DNA of 39,292 nucleotides, taken from Lysobacterales bacterium. Lineage in GTDB: Bacteria; Pseudomonadota; Gammaproteobacteria; Xanthomonadales; SZUA-5. Positions 33,219 to 39,292 of the stretch are shown here, piece by piece. How positions within the stretch are numbered: the stretch's first letter is position 1; the number at the start of each line of letters is the position of its first letter. A model generated the notes under the pieces. That model was given only the letters and a program-made list of their open reading frames with translations, had not been told where the DNA came from and searched no databases. The stretch lies in NCBI GenBank assembly GCA_022844165.1, contig JALHMH010000033.1, forward strand, positions 11,865 to 51,156. The letters run 5' to 3'. Position numbers and translations under genes: made by a program.

Positions 33219-33709
33219 CGCCCCCCCTCGAAAATCGCGATCAACGGGTGCTCGTAGCGCTGTTTGATCTCAGCGATGGTGCCCGCCGCATCGGGCGTAT
33301 CCAGGGTATGAACCAGCAACCGGTTTCGCTCGCCATTGAAAGCCACCGACAAGGTGCCGGGCGTCATTGTGATCATGCCGGCCAGCACCGTGCGCACAAA
33401 TTCCGAACGTGCATCGATCGGCAAATGGAACTGCACGGTACGCAGGCGCGCGACCGGCCCCAGAATCAGGCGTGCGACAGTCACATTGGCCAGCACAATG
33501 TCCAGCAGAAAAATGGCCGTCAGGCGCAACAGAGATGGCCAATGCCGAACCTTGGGCCAGTCTGGCAGCAGCGGGAAAGCGAGCGCCGGCAATGCCCAGG
33601 CGAAGATCGCACCGAGCAGAAGATGCGCCGGATGCACGCTGTGGTTGAGCGCCAACCAGGCGATAAAAATCGAAGCGCTAACGCCAGGGTGGGCAAATCC
33701 CCATCTCAT
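33215..33709 (-). CDS. mrpE: Mrp Na+/H+ antiporter subunit E
   Basis: The 164-residue protein begins MRWGFAHPGVSASIFIAWL and has two or three transmembrane segments followed by a cytoplasmic domain with GMITMTPGTLSVAF, the conserved MrpE motif. The ORF is open up to 33922, but the extra N-terminus lies in the mrpD coding region and is not hydrophobic. ATG 33709 gives the usual ATGA overlap with mrpD. Confidence 0.93.
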   Translation of the reverse strand: MRWGFAHPGVSASIFIAWLALNHSVHPAHLLLGAIFAWALPALAFPLLPDWPKVRHWPSLLRLTAIFLLDIVLANVTVARLILGPVARLRTVQFHLPIDARSEFVRTVLAGMITMTPGTLSVAFNGERNRLLVHTLDTPDAAGTIAEIKQRYEHPLIAIFEGGR

Positions 33710-35196
33710 GGTGCGATCTCCGGCCTGGGTTTGATCGGGGCGCTTCTCACCGCTTCGATCGTCGATGCGGGATCGTGCAATTGCGCCGCTACGCGCTGCG
33801 TAAAGCGCTGAACGCCATCGGCATGAATCGATAACATCGCCAGTGCGACCACCAGCAGGAGCGGCATGACCAAATCGACGGGCGAAAAATCGGTCGCCGG
33901 CTCTCCCGCATTTCGGCGCCACACGATTTGGCTATAGGCATGCGCCAGCGCAAGTAACAGCAAGAAGCTCGAGATCAAAACCACGCCCCATACCAATTTC
34001 GTCTGCGCCGTATCAATGGCCGCACTGAGCAAGAGCGCCTTAGCCAGGAAGGTCGGGGACGGTGGTAAAGCAGCCGCGGCAACCATGGCGATGAACAGCA
34101 ACGGCGCGAGAAATTTTGCCAGCGCCATGGCGCCCCCACGATCCAGAAGATCTCCGCCGATGCGCACGCGACGCACCGCGTCGAGCAGCAAAAACAACAG
34201 CGCACCCAGCAACGTCGATGCAATGAGATAGTTAATCGCAGCTGCCGTGCTGTCTTCTGTGCCAAGGGCAAAACCCACGAGCAGCGTACCCGCCGATGCG
34301 ATGGTCCAGAGCGCGGCCAGTCGCGCGAAGCTCGGTGCAACCATGGCGCCGATGGCAGCGAGCGTCAAGGTCAACAGTCCGACTGGAAATACCCAAACCC
34401 ACGCGATATCTGGAAACACCAGCGAAAACACACGCACAATCGCGTATGCGCCCACTTTGGTCATGATCGCAAACAACACAGCACTTGCTGCCGCCGCCGC
34501 CCCGTAGGTGCCGGGCAACCAAAAGAACAACGGCAGTAGCGCTGCCTTGATCGCGAACACCAACATCAGCAACAGCGCGGCGGCTAACGCCAGGGCCTGC
34601 TGCTGCGGCAAAAGCTCAGTCACTTTGACAGCGACGTCCGCCATGTTCAGTGAACCGACGACACCGTACAACAAACCAAGACCCATCAAGAACAACACCG
34701 ATGCCAGCAGGTTGAAGATCACGTACTTCAAACCGGCCTGCAGTCGCTCCGCGGTAGCGCCGTGCAGCAACAAGCCATACGATGCAATCAGCAGAACTTC
34801 GAACCACACAAAGAGATTGAACAGATCGCCGGTCAGAAAAGCGCCATTCAAACCCAACAGTTGGAATTGAAGCAACGCGTGAAAGTGCGGCGCTTCGCGA
34901 TCTGCCCCGCGCGCCGCATAAATGCTGCTGACGACACCCAGAATTGCGGTCAACACCAGCATCAATGCCGACAACCGATCGAGCATCAACACGATCCCGA
35001 CGTGTGCCGGCCAATTGCCGATCAGCGATACCTGTACATTGCCCCGATCGGCGAGAGCCAATATCTCCAGAGCCAACATCAACCCGGCGATGCAAGCCAG
35101 CGCACTGGCAACCCGCTGCACGGAATGGCTGTAGCGTTCCAGTAGCAACAGCAGCGCACCGGCGCCGAGCGGCAATATCAGAGCCCATGCGATCAA
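33706..35196 (-). CDS. mrpD: Mrp Na+/H+ antiporter subunit D
   Basis: This 496-residue, approximately 14-TM subunit of the NuoL/M/N family is a proton-pumping-type core subunit. It carries the conserved glutamate in LFVWFEVLLIASYG and the TM lysine in FAIMTKVGAYAIVRV. The start codon is TTG at 35196, overlapping the mrpC stop as TTGA. GGGGGTGA lies just before it, and the protein begins at the first membrane helix. No ATG is better placed. Confidence 0.94.
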   Translation of the reverse strand: MIAWALILPLGAGALLLLLERYSHSVQRVASALACIAGLMLALEILALADRGNVQVSLIGNWPAHVGIVLMLDRLSALMLVLTAILGVVSSIYAARGADREAPHFHALLQFQLLGLNGAFLTGDLFNLFVWFEVLLIASYGLLLHGATAERLQAGLKYVIFNLLASVLFLMGLGLLYGVVGSLNMADVAVKVTELLPQQQALALAAALLLMLVFAIKAALLPLFFWLPGTYGAAAAASAVLFAIMTKVGAYAIVRVFSLVFPDIAWVWVFPVGLLTLTLAAIGAMVAPSFARLAALWTIASAGTLLVGFALGTEDSTAAAINYLIASTLLGALLFLLLDAVRRVRIGGDLLDRGGAMALAKFLAPLLFIAMVAAAALPPSPTFLAKALLLSAAIDTAQTKLVWGVVLISSFLLLLALAHAYSQIVWRRNAGEPATDFSPVDLVMPLLLVVALAMLSIHADGVQRFTQRVAAQLHDPASTIEAVRSAPIKPRPEIAP

Positions 35197-35528
35197 GCGT
35201 CACCCCCATCGATCGCATCGCTCCCACGCTGCGCATAGGCTTTGAGTGCCATGGCCACGAGCAGTGCAGTCATCGCAAAACTAATCACGATCGCCGTTAG
35301 TACCAACGCCTGGGGCAGCGGATCGGTGTAGTTGAGCAGACTGAGCGGCCGCGAGTCGATAATCGGCGCGCGGTTGACCAACAGCCGACCCATCACAAAA
35401 ATCAGCACATTCGCCGCATAGGACAACATCGTCAATCCAAGCACCAGATCGAAGGTGCGCCGCTTGAGGCACAGGAAGATACCGGCAGCGGTCAACAGCG
35501 CTATGGTGATGGCAGCGATCAAATGCAT
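35193..35528 (-). CDS. mrpC: Mrp Na+/H+ antiporter subunit C
   Basis: The 111-residue protein is a NuoK-like subunit with three transmembrane helices and the family pattern GLTMLSYAANVLIFVMG, including the DPLPQALVLTAIVI end typical of MrpC. Its stop is shared with the TTG start of mrpD. It is separated from mrpAB by 164 bases, the only sizeable gap in the operon. Confidence 0.94.
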   Translation of the reverse strand: MHLIAAITIALLTAAGIFLCLKRRTFDLVLGLTMLSYAANVLIFVMGRLLVNRAPIIDSRPLSLLNYTDPLPQALVLTAIVISFAMTALLVAMALKAYAQRGSDAIDGGDA

Positions 35529-35692
35529 GGGCGGCTCAAGGTGTTTGGCAAATTCCTGGATGCTCTACCGTCGCTTTCGGTACAAATTCTGCGTTCCTCG
35601 CCGTCACTGTCGAAGCCAACAATGAAGGTCGTCTGAGCCAAAGCCTCGCCCGTTCCTTCCAACTGCATTGAAGGCGATTGGCGAACGGTCAT
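35519..35692 (-). CDS. Possible 57-residue ORF between mrpAB and mrpC
   Basis: An ORF of 57 codons starts with ATG directly after the mrpAB TAA (TAAATG), in the same frame as mrpAB. It ends with TGA inside the first codons of mrpC, overlapping that gene by 10 bases. The predicted product (MTVRQSPSMQLEGTGEALAQ at its start) is soluble and polar, with one segment TTFIVGFDSDGEERR, and two cysteines near the end. It is unlike any Mrp subunit. The exact tiling is suggestive, but no strong ribosome-binding site precedes it and rare AGA/AGG codons are present. It may be non-coding spacer or a former extension of MrpAB. Confidence 0.3.
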   Translation of the reverse strand: MTVRQSPSMQLEGTGEALAQTTFIVGFDSDGEERRICTESDGRASRNLPNTLSRPCI

Positions 35693-38446
35693 TTATGCAC
35701 GCTCGTGGCGTGCGACCGCCAACAGCAACAACACAGTTCCAGCCGTAACGACCAGATACACGCCCAGATCGAACAAGAACACGCTGGCCAGCGGGATCTT
35801 TTCCAACACCGGCAGTTTCCAATACTGGTAATAACTCGTCAGCAACGGATAGTCGACCCACATCGCCGCCGCGCCGGTGCCAACGGCGAGCAGCAGGCCT
35901 GCGGCAATGATGACCACCCAGGTTCGCGCCGAACCCAGAACACCACGCCCTTGAGCCATTGCGCTGAAACCAAGAGCGCCAGCCGCAACCAGGCCGGCGA
36001 TGAACCCACCGCCCGGTTGGTTGTGACCACGAATGAAGATGTAAATTGAAATCAGCAGTGCGAATGGCAACAGAACAGCAGCCGCCAACCGCAGCATCAT
36101 CGGCTGACTCGTCTCGTCTACCCGATCCACCTGACGATGCCGCGCGGCCAGGAGCGCATGAATAATCAGCGCGGCGATCGCAAACACGGTGATCTCGCCA
36201 AGCGTGTCGAGCCCGCGGAAGTCGACGATGATGACGTTGACCGCGTTGGTGCCGCCAGCCGCAGGCACGGCATTGTCCAGAAAGAACTGTGAAATGCTCT
36301 CCGATTCGAAGCTCAAGACCGCGTAAGAAGCAACGCCGACGGCTATTCCAACAAGCATGGCGATCGCAGCATGCGGCAGATCCTGACGCCAGTGCGAATC
36401 CGTTGCGGGCGTTGTTGCTGGCAGCGCGCGCAATGCCAAAAGCAGCAGCAGCGCACTGGCAACTTCGACCAGCAACTGTGTGAGCGCCAGATCGGGTGCA
36501 GAAAGCAGCACGAAGCCAACGCAAATCCAAAGGCCAATCGAACCAATCAGGGCCAGCGCCACCAGACGATTTCGGTAATGCCGCAGCAAAAACACGTTCA
36601 GTATAAGCAGCAGCATCAACAACGCCCACGCCAGCGGCGGTGCGCTGCTGTGCTGCTCGCCGAGCGCGAATCCACCGGCCCACCAGGGAGAACTTCCGAG
36701 CACAACTGCCGCTAGTGCCCAGATGGCGACATGCCGAGTCAGCCCTTCGTTCCCGACGATGCGCCAAACGCGTCGCGACACATCCAACGCGGCGGATAGG
36801 ATCGACTCATACATGCCGCGAGCGCGTTGTCCAAACTCGAGTCCGTGCAAATCGACGATTCGGCCGAGCCCAAAATACAAGGCCAGCCCGCCCGCCATTG
36901 CGATCGCACTCATCAGAAGCGGCAAATTGAACCCATGCCAGATCGCAAGGCTGTAGTAAGGCAATTCGCCACCCGCGGCGGCGCGCGCCGCCACATCAAG
37001 GATGGTCGCAATCGTGAGCCCTGGGAAGGTTCCAACCGCAATACACAATACAACGAGGACTTCGACTGGCACCTTCATGAAGCGCGGCGGTTCATGGGGC
37101 GTCTTGGGCGACTCACACACGGCCTTGCCGAAAAACACGTCATGCACGAATCGAACTGAATAGGCGACTGAAAAAATCGCCGCAATCACGGCACCCATCG
37201 GAACCACCCAGTCGAACACAGCATGGCCGGTGAGCGCCAGCGTTTCGGCGAAGAACATTTCTTTCGACAAAAATCCGTTGAGCAAGGGCACGCCGGCCAT
37301 CGCAGCCGCCGCAACGATCGCCAGAGCGCCGGTCCAGGGCATATAGCGAAACAAGTTCTTGAGTCGCCGGATATCTCGTGTGCCACTTTCGTGATCGATG
37401 ATGCCCGCCGCCATGAATAAGGAGGCTTTGAAGGTCGCGTGATTGATGATGTGAAACACTGCTGCGACCATCGTCAGCGGCGTTCCAAGCCCCATCAACA
37501 GCGTGATCAGTCCGAGATGCGAGATCGTGGAATACGCCAGCAGGCCTTTCAAGTCGTGTTGAAAAATCGCAATGCACGCGGCGGAGGTGAATGTAATCAA
37601 GCCCGCACTGGTCACAATCCAGAACCACTCATCGGTGCCCGAAAGCGCCGGGTTCAGGCGCGCCAGTAAGAACACGCCCGCCTTGACCATTGTTGCCGAA
37701 TGCAAGAAAGCCGAAACCGGCGTGGGCGCCGCCATCGCGTTGGGCAACCAAAAGTGGAATGGAAACTGTGCCGATTTGGTGAACGCGCCCAGAAGCACCA
37801 GACCCAGCGCCCACGGATACCAATCGTGATTGGTGATCAGGGAATGCGATGCCAGTACAAGATCCAGCTCGAAAGACCCGACGATGCGCCCGATCAACAG
37901 GATGCCGCCGAGCAGTGCCAGCCCACCCAGACCCGTAATGGCGAGCGCCATTCGTGCGCCGCGCCGGGCTTCCGCTTCCTCGCGCCAAAAACCGATCAGC
38001 AGGAACGATGTCAGACTGGTCAGTTCCCAGAAAACCAGCAGCAGCAGCAGATTGCCGCTGGTGACGACGCCCAGCATGGCGCAGGTAAAGAGCATCAAAT
38101 AGCCAAAAAAGCGTGGCATAGACTCGTCGCGACCCAGGTAGTAATGCGCGTAGAGCACAACGAGCGCACCGATACCGCTGACCAGCAGCGCGAACAGCCA
38201 GGCCAGCCCATCGATTCGCACATGCCAGGAAAGACCCAGCGCCGGCAACCATGTTGCCTGACTACGAGCGATTTCGCCGTCCAGAACAGCTGGCGCAAGC
38301 GCAACAACCAGTGCGAACACACCCAACATGCCACCTGCCGCGAGTGCGGTGGCGCGCAATCTCGCAGCATCCGGCAAGGTGAACAGCAACGCAGCTGCGA
38401 GCAGCGGAATCAGAATCAGGCCATCGACCATTGCAAGGCGAATCAC
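35693..38446 (-). CDS. mrpA: Mrp Na+/H+ antiporter, fused subunits A and B
   Basis: The 917-residue protein has an MrpA part (about 1-770) with NuoL-like helices, the glutamate in LVFWELTSLTSFLL and the lysine in HSATMVKAGVFLLARLNP. An MbhE/MrpA C-terminal part follows, and an MrpB domain (about 790-917) starts at MMLRLAAAVLLPFALLISI and contains RGHNQPGGGFIAGLV. The fusion explains the absence of a separate mrpB gene. The complex exchanges Na+ (or K+/Li+) for H+ across the inner membrane. The start is uncertain: the ORF begins at GTG 38446, with an in-frame ATG at 38431, and neither has a clear ribosome-binding site. Confidence 0.95.
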   Translation of the reverse strand: MIRLAMVDGLILIPLLAAALLFTLPDAARLRATALAAGGMLGVFALVVALAPAVLDGEIARSQATWLPALGLSWHVRIDGLAWLFALLVSGIGALVVLYAHYYLGRDESMPRFFGYLMLFTCAMLGVVTSGNLLLLLVFWELTSLTSFLLIGFWREEAEARRGARMALAITGLGGLALLGGILLIGRIVGSFELDLVLASHSLITNHDWYPWALGLVLLGAFTKSAQFPFHFWLPNAMAAPTPVSAFLHSATMVKAGVFLLARLNPALSGTDEWFWIVTSAGLITFTSAACIAIFQHDLKGLLAYSTISHLGLITLLMGLGTPLTMVAAVFHIINHATFKASLFMAAGIIDHESGTRDIRRLKNLFRYMPWTGALAIVAAAAMAGVPLLNGFLSKEMFFAETLALTGHAVFDWVVPMGAVIAAIFSVAYSVRFVHDVFFGKAVCESPKTPHEPPRFMKVPVEVLVVLCIAVGTFPGLTIATILDVAARAAAGGELPYYSLAIWHGFNLPLLMSAIAMAGGLALYFGLGRIVDLHGLEFGQRARGMYESILSAALDVSRRVWRIVGNEGLTRHVAIWALAAVVLGSSPWWAGGFALGEQHSSAPPLAWALLMLLLILNVFLLRHYRNRLVALALIGSIGLWICVGFVLLSAPDLALTQLLVEVASALLLLLALRALPATTPATDSHWRQDLPHAAIAMLVGIAVGVASYAVLSFESESISQFFLDNAVPAAGGTNAVNVIIVDFRGLDTLGEITVFAIAALIIHALLAARHRQVDRVDETSQPMMLRLAAAVLLPFALLISIYIFIRGHNQPGGGFIAGLVAAGALGFSAMAQGRGVLGSARTWVVIIAAGLLLAVGTGAAAMWVDYPLLTSYYQYWKLPVLEKIPLASVFLFDLGVYLVVTAGTVLLLLAVARHERA

Positions 38447-38813
38447 GGAAACGACAACGAACCATATCAGGCAATCGAGGCGTTGTTGTCATTCAAGGTG
38501 CCCGCGAGTGGCAACCGTCATCGCCACTGCCGGTCCAGATTGACGGCCCTACGGGTCCATCTGCGAGGTCTTCGACAGCCAGCGTGCACAAAACGCCGTT
38601 TCAATTCTCGCAAATTCTCACCAAACGAATGAAGTTGCATCGTTTGTAAGAAATTCCGGTTATCTTAGCCCGGCCTGACCGAATGCATGCGCGACGCTGA
38701 TCGGGATCGGCATTTTGTGATGGCATTCACGGACAAGTTGATCGTTGTTATTTATGGCTCAACCGCGCATTCTTCGCCGAATTCTCGCGCCGTCGATTCT
38801 GAGGACTCAAAGT
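38447..38813. other. Divergent non-coding region upstream of mrpAB and the secreted protein gene
   Basis: This is the longest stretch without a gene (367 bases). It should hold promoters for mrpAB (minus) and the secreted-protein gene (plus). The part from about 38600 to 38665 is noticeably AT-richer. It contains TTGCAT followed after 19 bases by TTATCT, a poor promoter candidate on the plus strand. No riboswitch, tRNA or terminator was recognised. Open frames in this stretch lack ribosome-binding sites and look like chance. Confidence 0.4.
38801..38805 (+). promoter_or_regulatory. Ribosome-binding site of the secreted-protein gene
   Basis: GAGGA ends 8 bases before ATG 38814. It is one of the clearest Shine-Dalgarno sequences in the window and fixes this start over other open frames in the region. 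Confidence 0.75.
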
Positions 38814-39292
38814 ATGTTTCGTGCGCTGCTCACCTTCGTTCTCTTTTCCGTTTGCGCAAGTGTTGCCAGCGCGCAGCCTTACGATTACAACATCTACATC
38901 GACGCCGATTTGCGGTCGACCACGGGGTGCACGATCACCGGTGGCGGCCAGACCTTTGCTGGCGCGGATTGGCGCCTGACGGCACGGGTGACGGGCTCGC
39001 CACCACAAGTCACAGCGCGCAATCTGTCGCAATGTGTTGGGGGCACTTTCCAGAGCGCCGTGGCGCTGCCTGGCGGCGCGTACCCGGTGGCTCGAAACGT
39101 GGGCGTGCCTGTCGGTGGTGGCGCGTTGGCCGATGCGATCGAGGTCGCCGTGTCGCGTGCTCAGATTGTGGGCGCGAATTCCCTGGTCCGCATTGGCTAC
39201 ACCGCGGAGAGCGCATCGGGTTCGCTCGACATCCTGTTCACCACGAACGGCACCGCAGGTGGCGGGCCAATCCTCATCGGTGAGCAAGTCGC
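38814..39292 (+). CDS. Secreted protein of unknown function (3' end outside window)
   Basis: The frame from ATG 38814 is open to the window end (159 codons). It begins with a clear Sec signal peptide, MFRALLTFVLFSVCASVASA, cleaved before QPYDYN. The mature part starts YDYNIYIDADLRSTTGC and is rich in Gly, Ala, Val and Thr with beta-strand alternation, plus two cysteines early on (TTGCTITGG and LSQCVGG). This looks like the start of a beta-sandwich exported protein, perhaps large and surface-linked. I do not recognise the family. The longer overlapping frame from 38687 to 39283 is a shadow: it has no ribosome-binding site or signal peptide. Confidence 0.8.
   Translation, partial: MFRALLTFVLFSVCASVASAQPYDYNIYIDADLRSTTGCTITGGGQTFAGADWRLTARVTGSPPQVTARNLSQCVGGTFQSAVALPGGAYPVARNVGVPVGGGALADAIEVAVSRAQIVGANSLVRIGYTAESASGSLDILFTTNGTAGGGPILIGEQV

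Noticed and set aside
35604..36767. 387-codon minus-strand frame inside mrpAB
   Set aside because: It is rich in Arg, Cys, Ser and Trp, as expected of an out-of-frame reading of a membrane-protein gene, and it has no homologous motif.
37700..38632. 310-codon plus-strand frame antisense to mrpAB
   Set aside because: It is Gln/Arg-rich, typical of the antisense of hydrophobic codons; no start site or domain is visible.
38634..38665. TTGCAT / TTATCT promoter upstream of the secreted-protein gene
   Set aside because: The 19-base spacing and weak matches to consensus make it no better than chance in this AT-richer stretch.
38687..39283. 198-codon frame overlapping the secreted protein
   Set aside because: It has no ribosome-binding site and no signal peptide, and the frame from 38814 has both.

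Overview
The window reads as a chromosomal segment of roughly 60% GC from a gammaproteobacterium, most likely of the Xanthomonadales/Lysobacterales. The strongest pointer is the block rpoN-hpf-ptsN-hprK-rapZ-EIIA(Man)-ptsH-ptsI (minus strand, 14125 down to 7617), whose order I know from Xanthomonas-type genomes. A PASTA-less Ser/Thr kinase with a TPR-like tail, a fused E1 alpha/beta dehydrogenase, a DUF5916 protein, PbpC and an Mrp antiporter with fused A+B subunits fit the same group. Nothing looks like a prophage, plasmid, transposon, CRISPR array, tRNA or rRNA.

Layout. 1-265: the C-terminal end of a gene for an acidic octapeptide-repeat protein, followed by a hairpin. 502-5166 (minus): a GGDEF/EAL protein, an overlapping periplasmic solute-binding protein, and a HerA/YjgR-type ATPase. 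5287-7599 (plus): penicillin-binding protein 1C. 7617-14125 (minus): the regulatory PTS/sigma-54 operon with a run of ATGA start/stop overlaps. 14249-16662 (plus): an unrecognised 247-residue protein and a GMC oxidoreductase. 16834-19523 (minus): a membrane Ser/Thr kinase overlapping a 100-residue exported HFPD-repeat protein. 19688-24999 (plus): fused E1 alpha/beta dehydrogenase, a membrane GGDEF protein, TesB and Bpt. 25093-26967 (minus): a membrane-anchored protein with a cysteine-poor FGE-like domain. 27134-28222 (plus): RNase D. 28229-31146 (minus): a DUF5916 outer-membrane protein and an exported MsrA. 31333-32604 (plus): PurD. 32629-38446 (minus): the mrpAB-C-D-E-F-G operon. 38814 to the end (plus): the 5' part of a secreted-protein gene.

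How the genes work together. The PTS block is a regulatory phosphorelay: EI phosphorylates HPr, HPr passes phosphate to a mannose-type EIIA, HprK modifies HPr Ser46, and PtsN, RapZ, Hpf and sigma-54 are co-encoded. No sugar permease (EIIB/EIIC) is present. The solute-binding/GGDEF-EAL pair looks like a two-gene envelope sensor for c-di-GMP, similar in architecture to NspS/MbaA. The Mrp genes encode one multi-subunit Na+(K+)/H+ antiporter.

The least described element is the kinase plus HFPD-repeat operon. The small protein has six HFP motifs with spacing 11-11-13-11-11, a pseudo-symmetric pattern I associate, from memory, with the family predicted to form a 7(1) protein knot. Other points worth checking are a 57-codon ORF that fills the only large gap in the mrp operon, and a palindromic sigma-54-like element between rpoN and its divergent neighbour.
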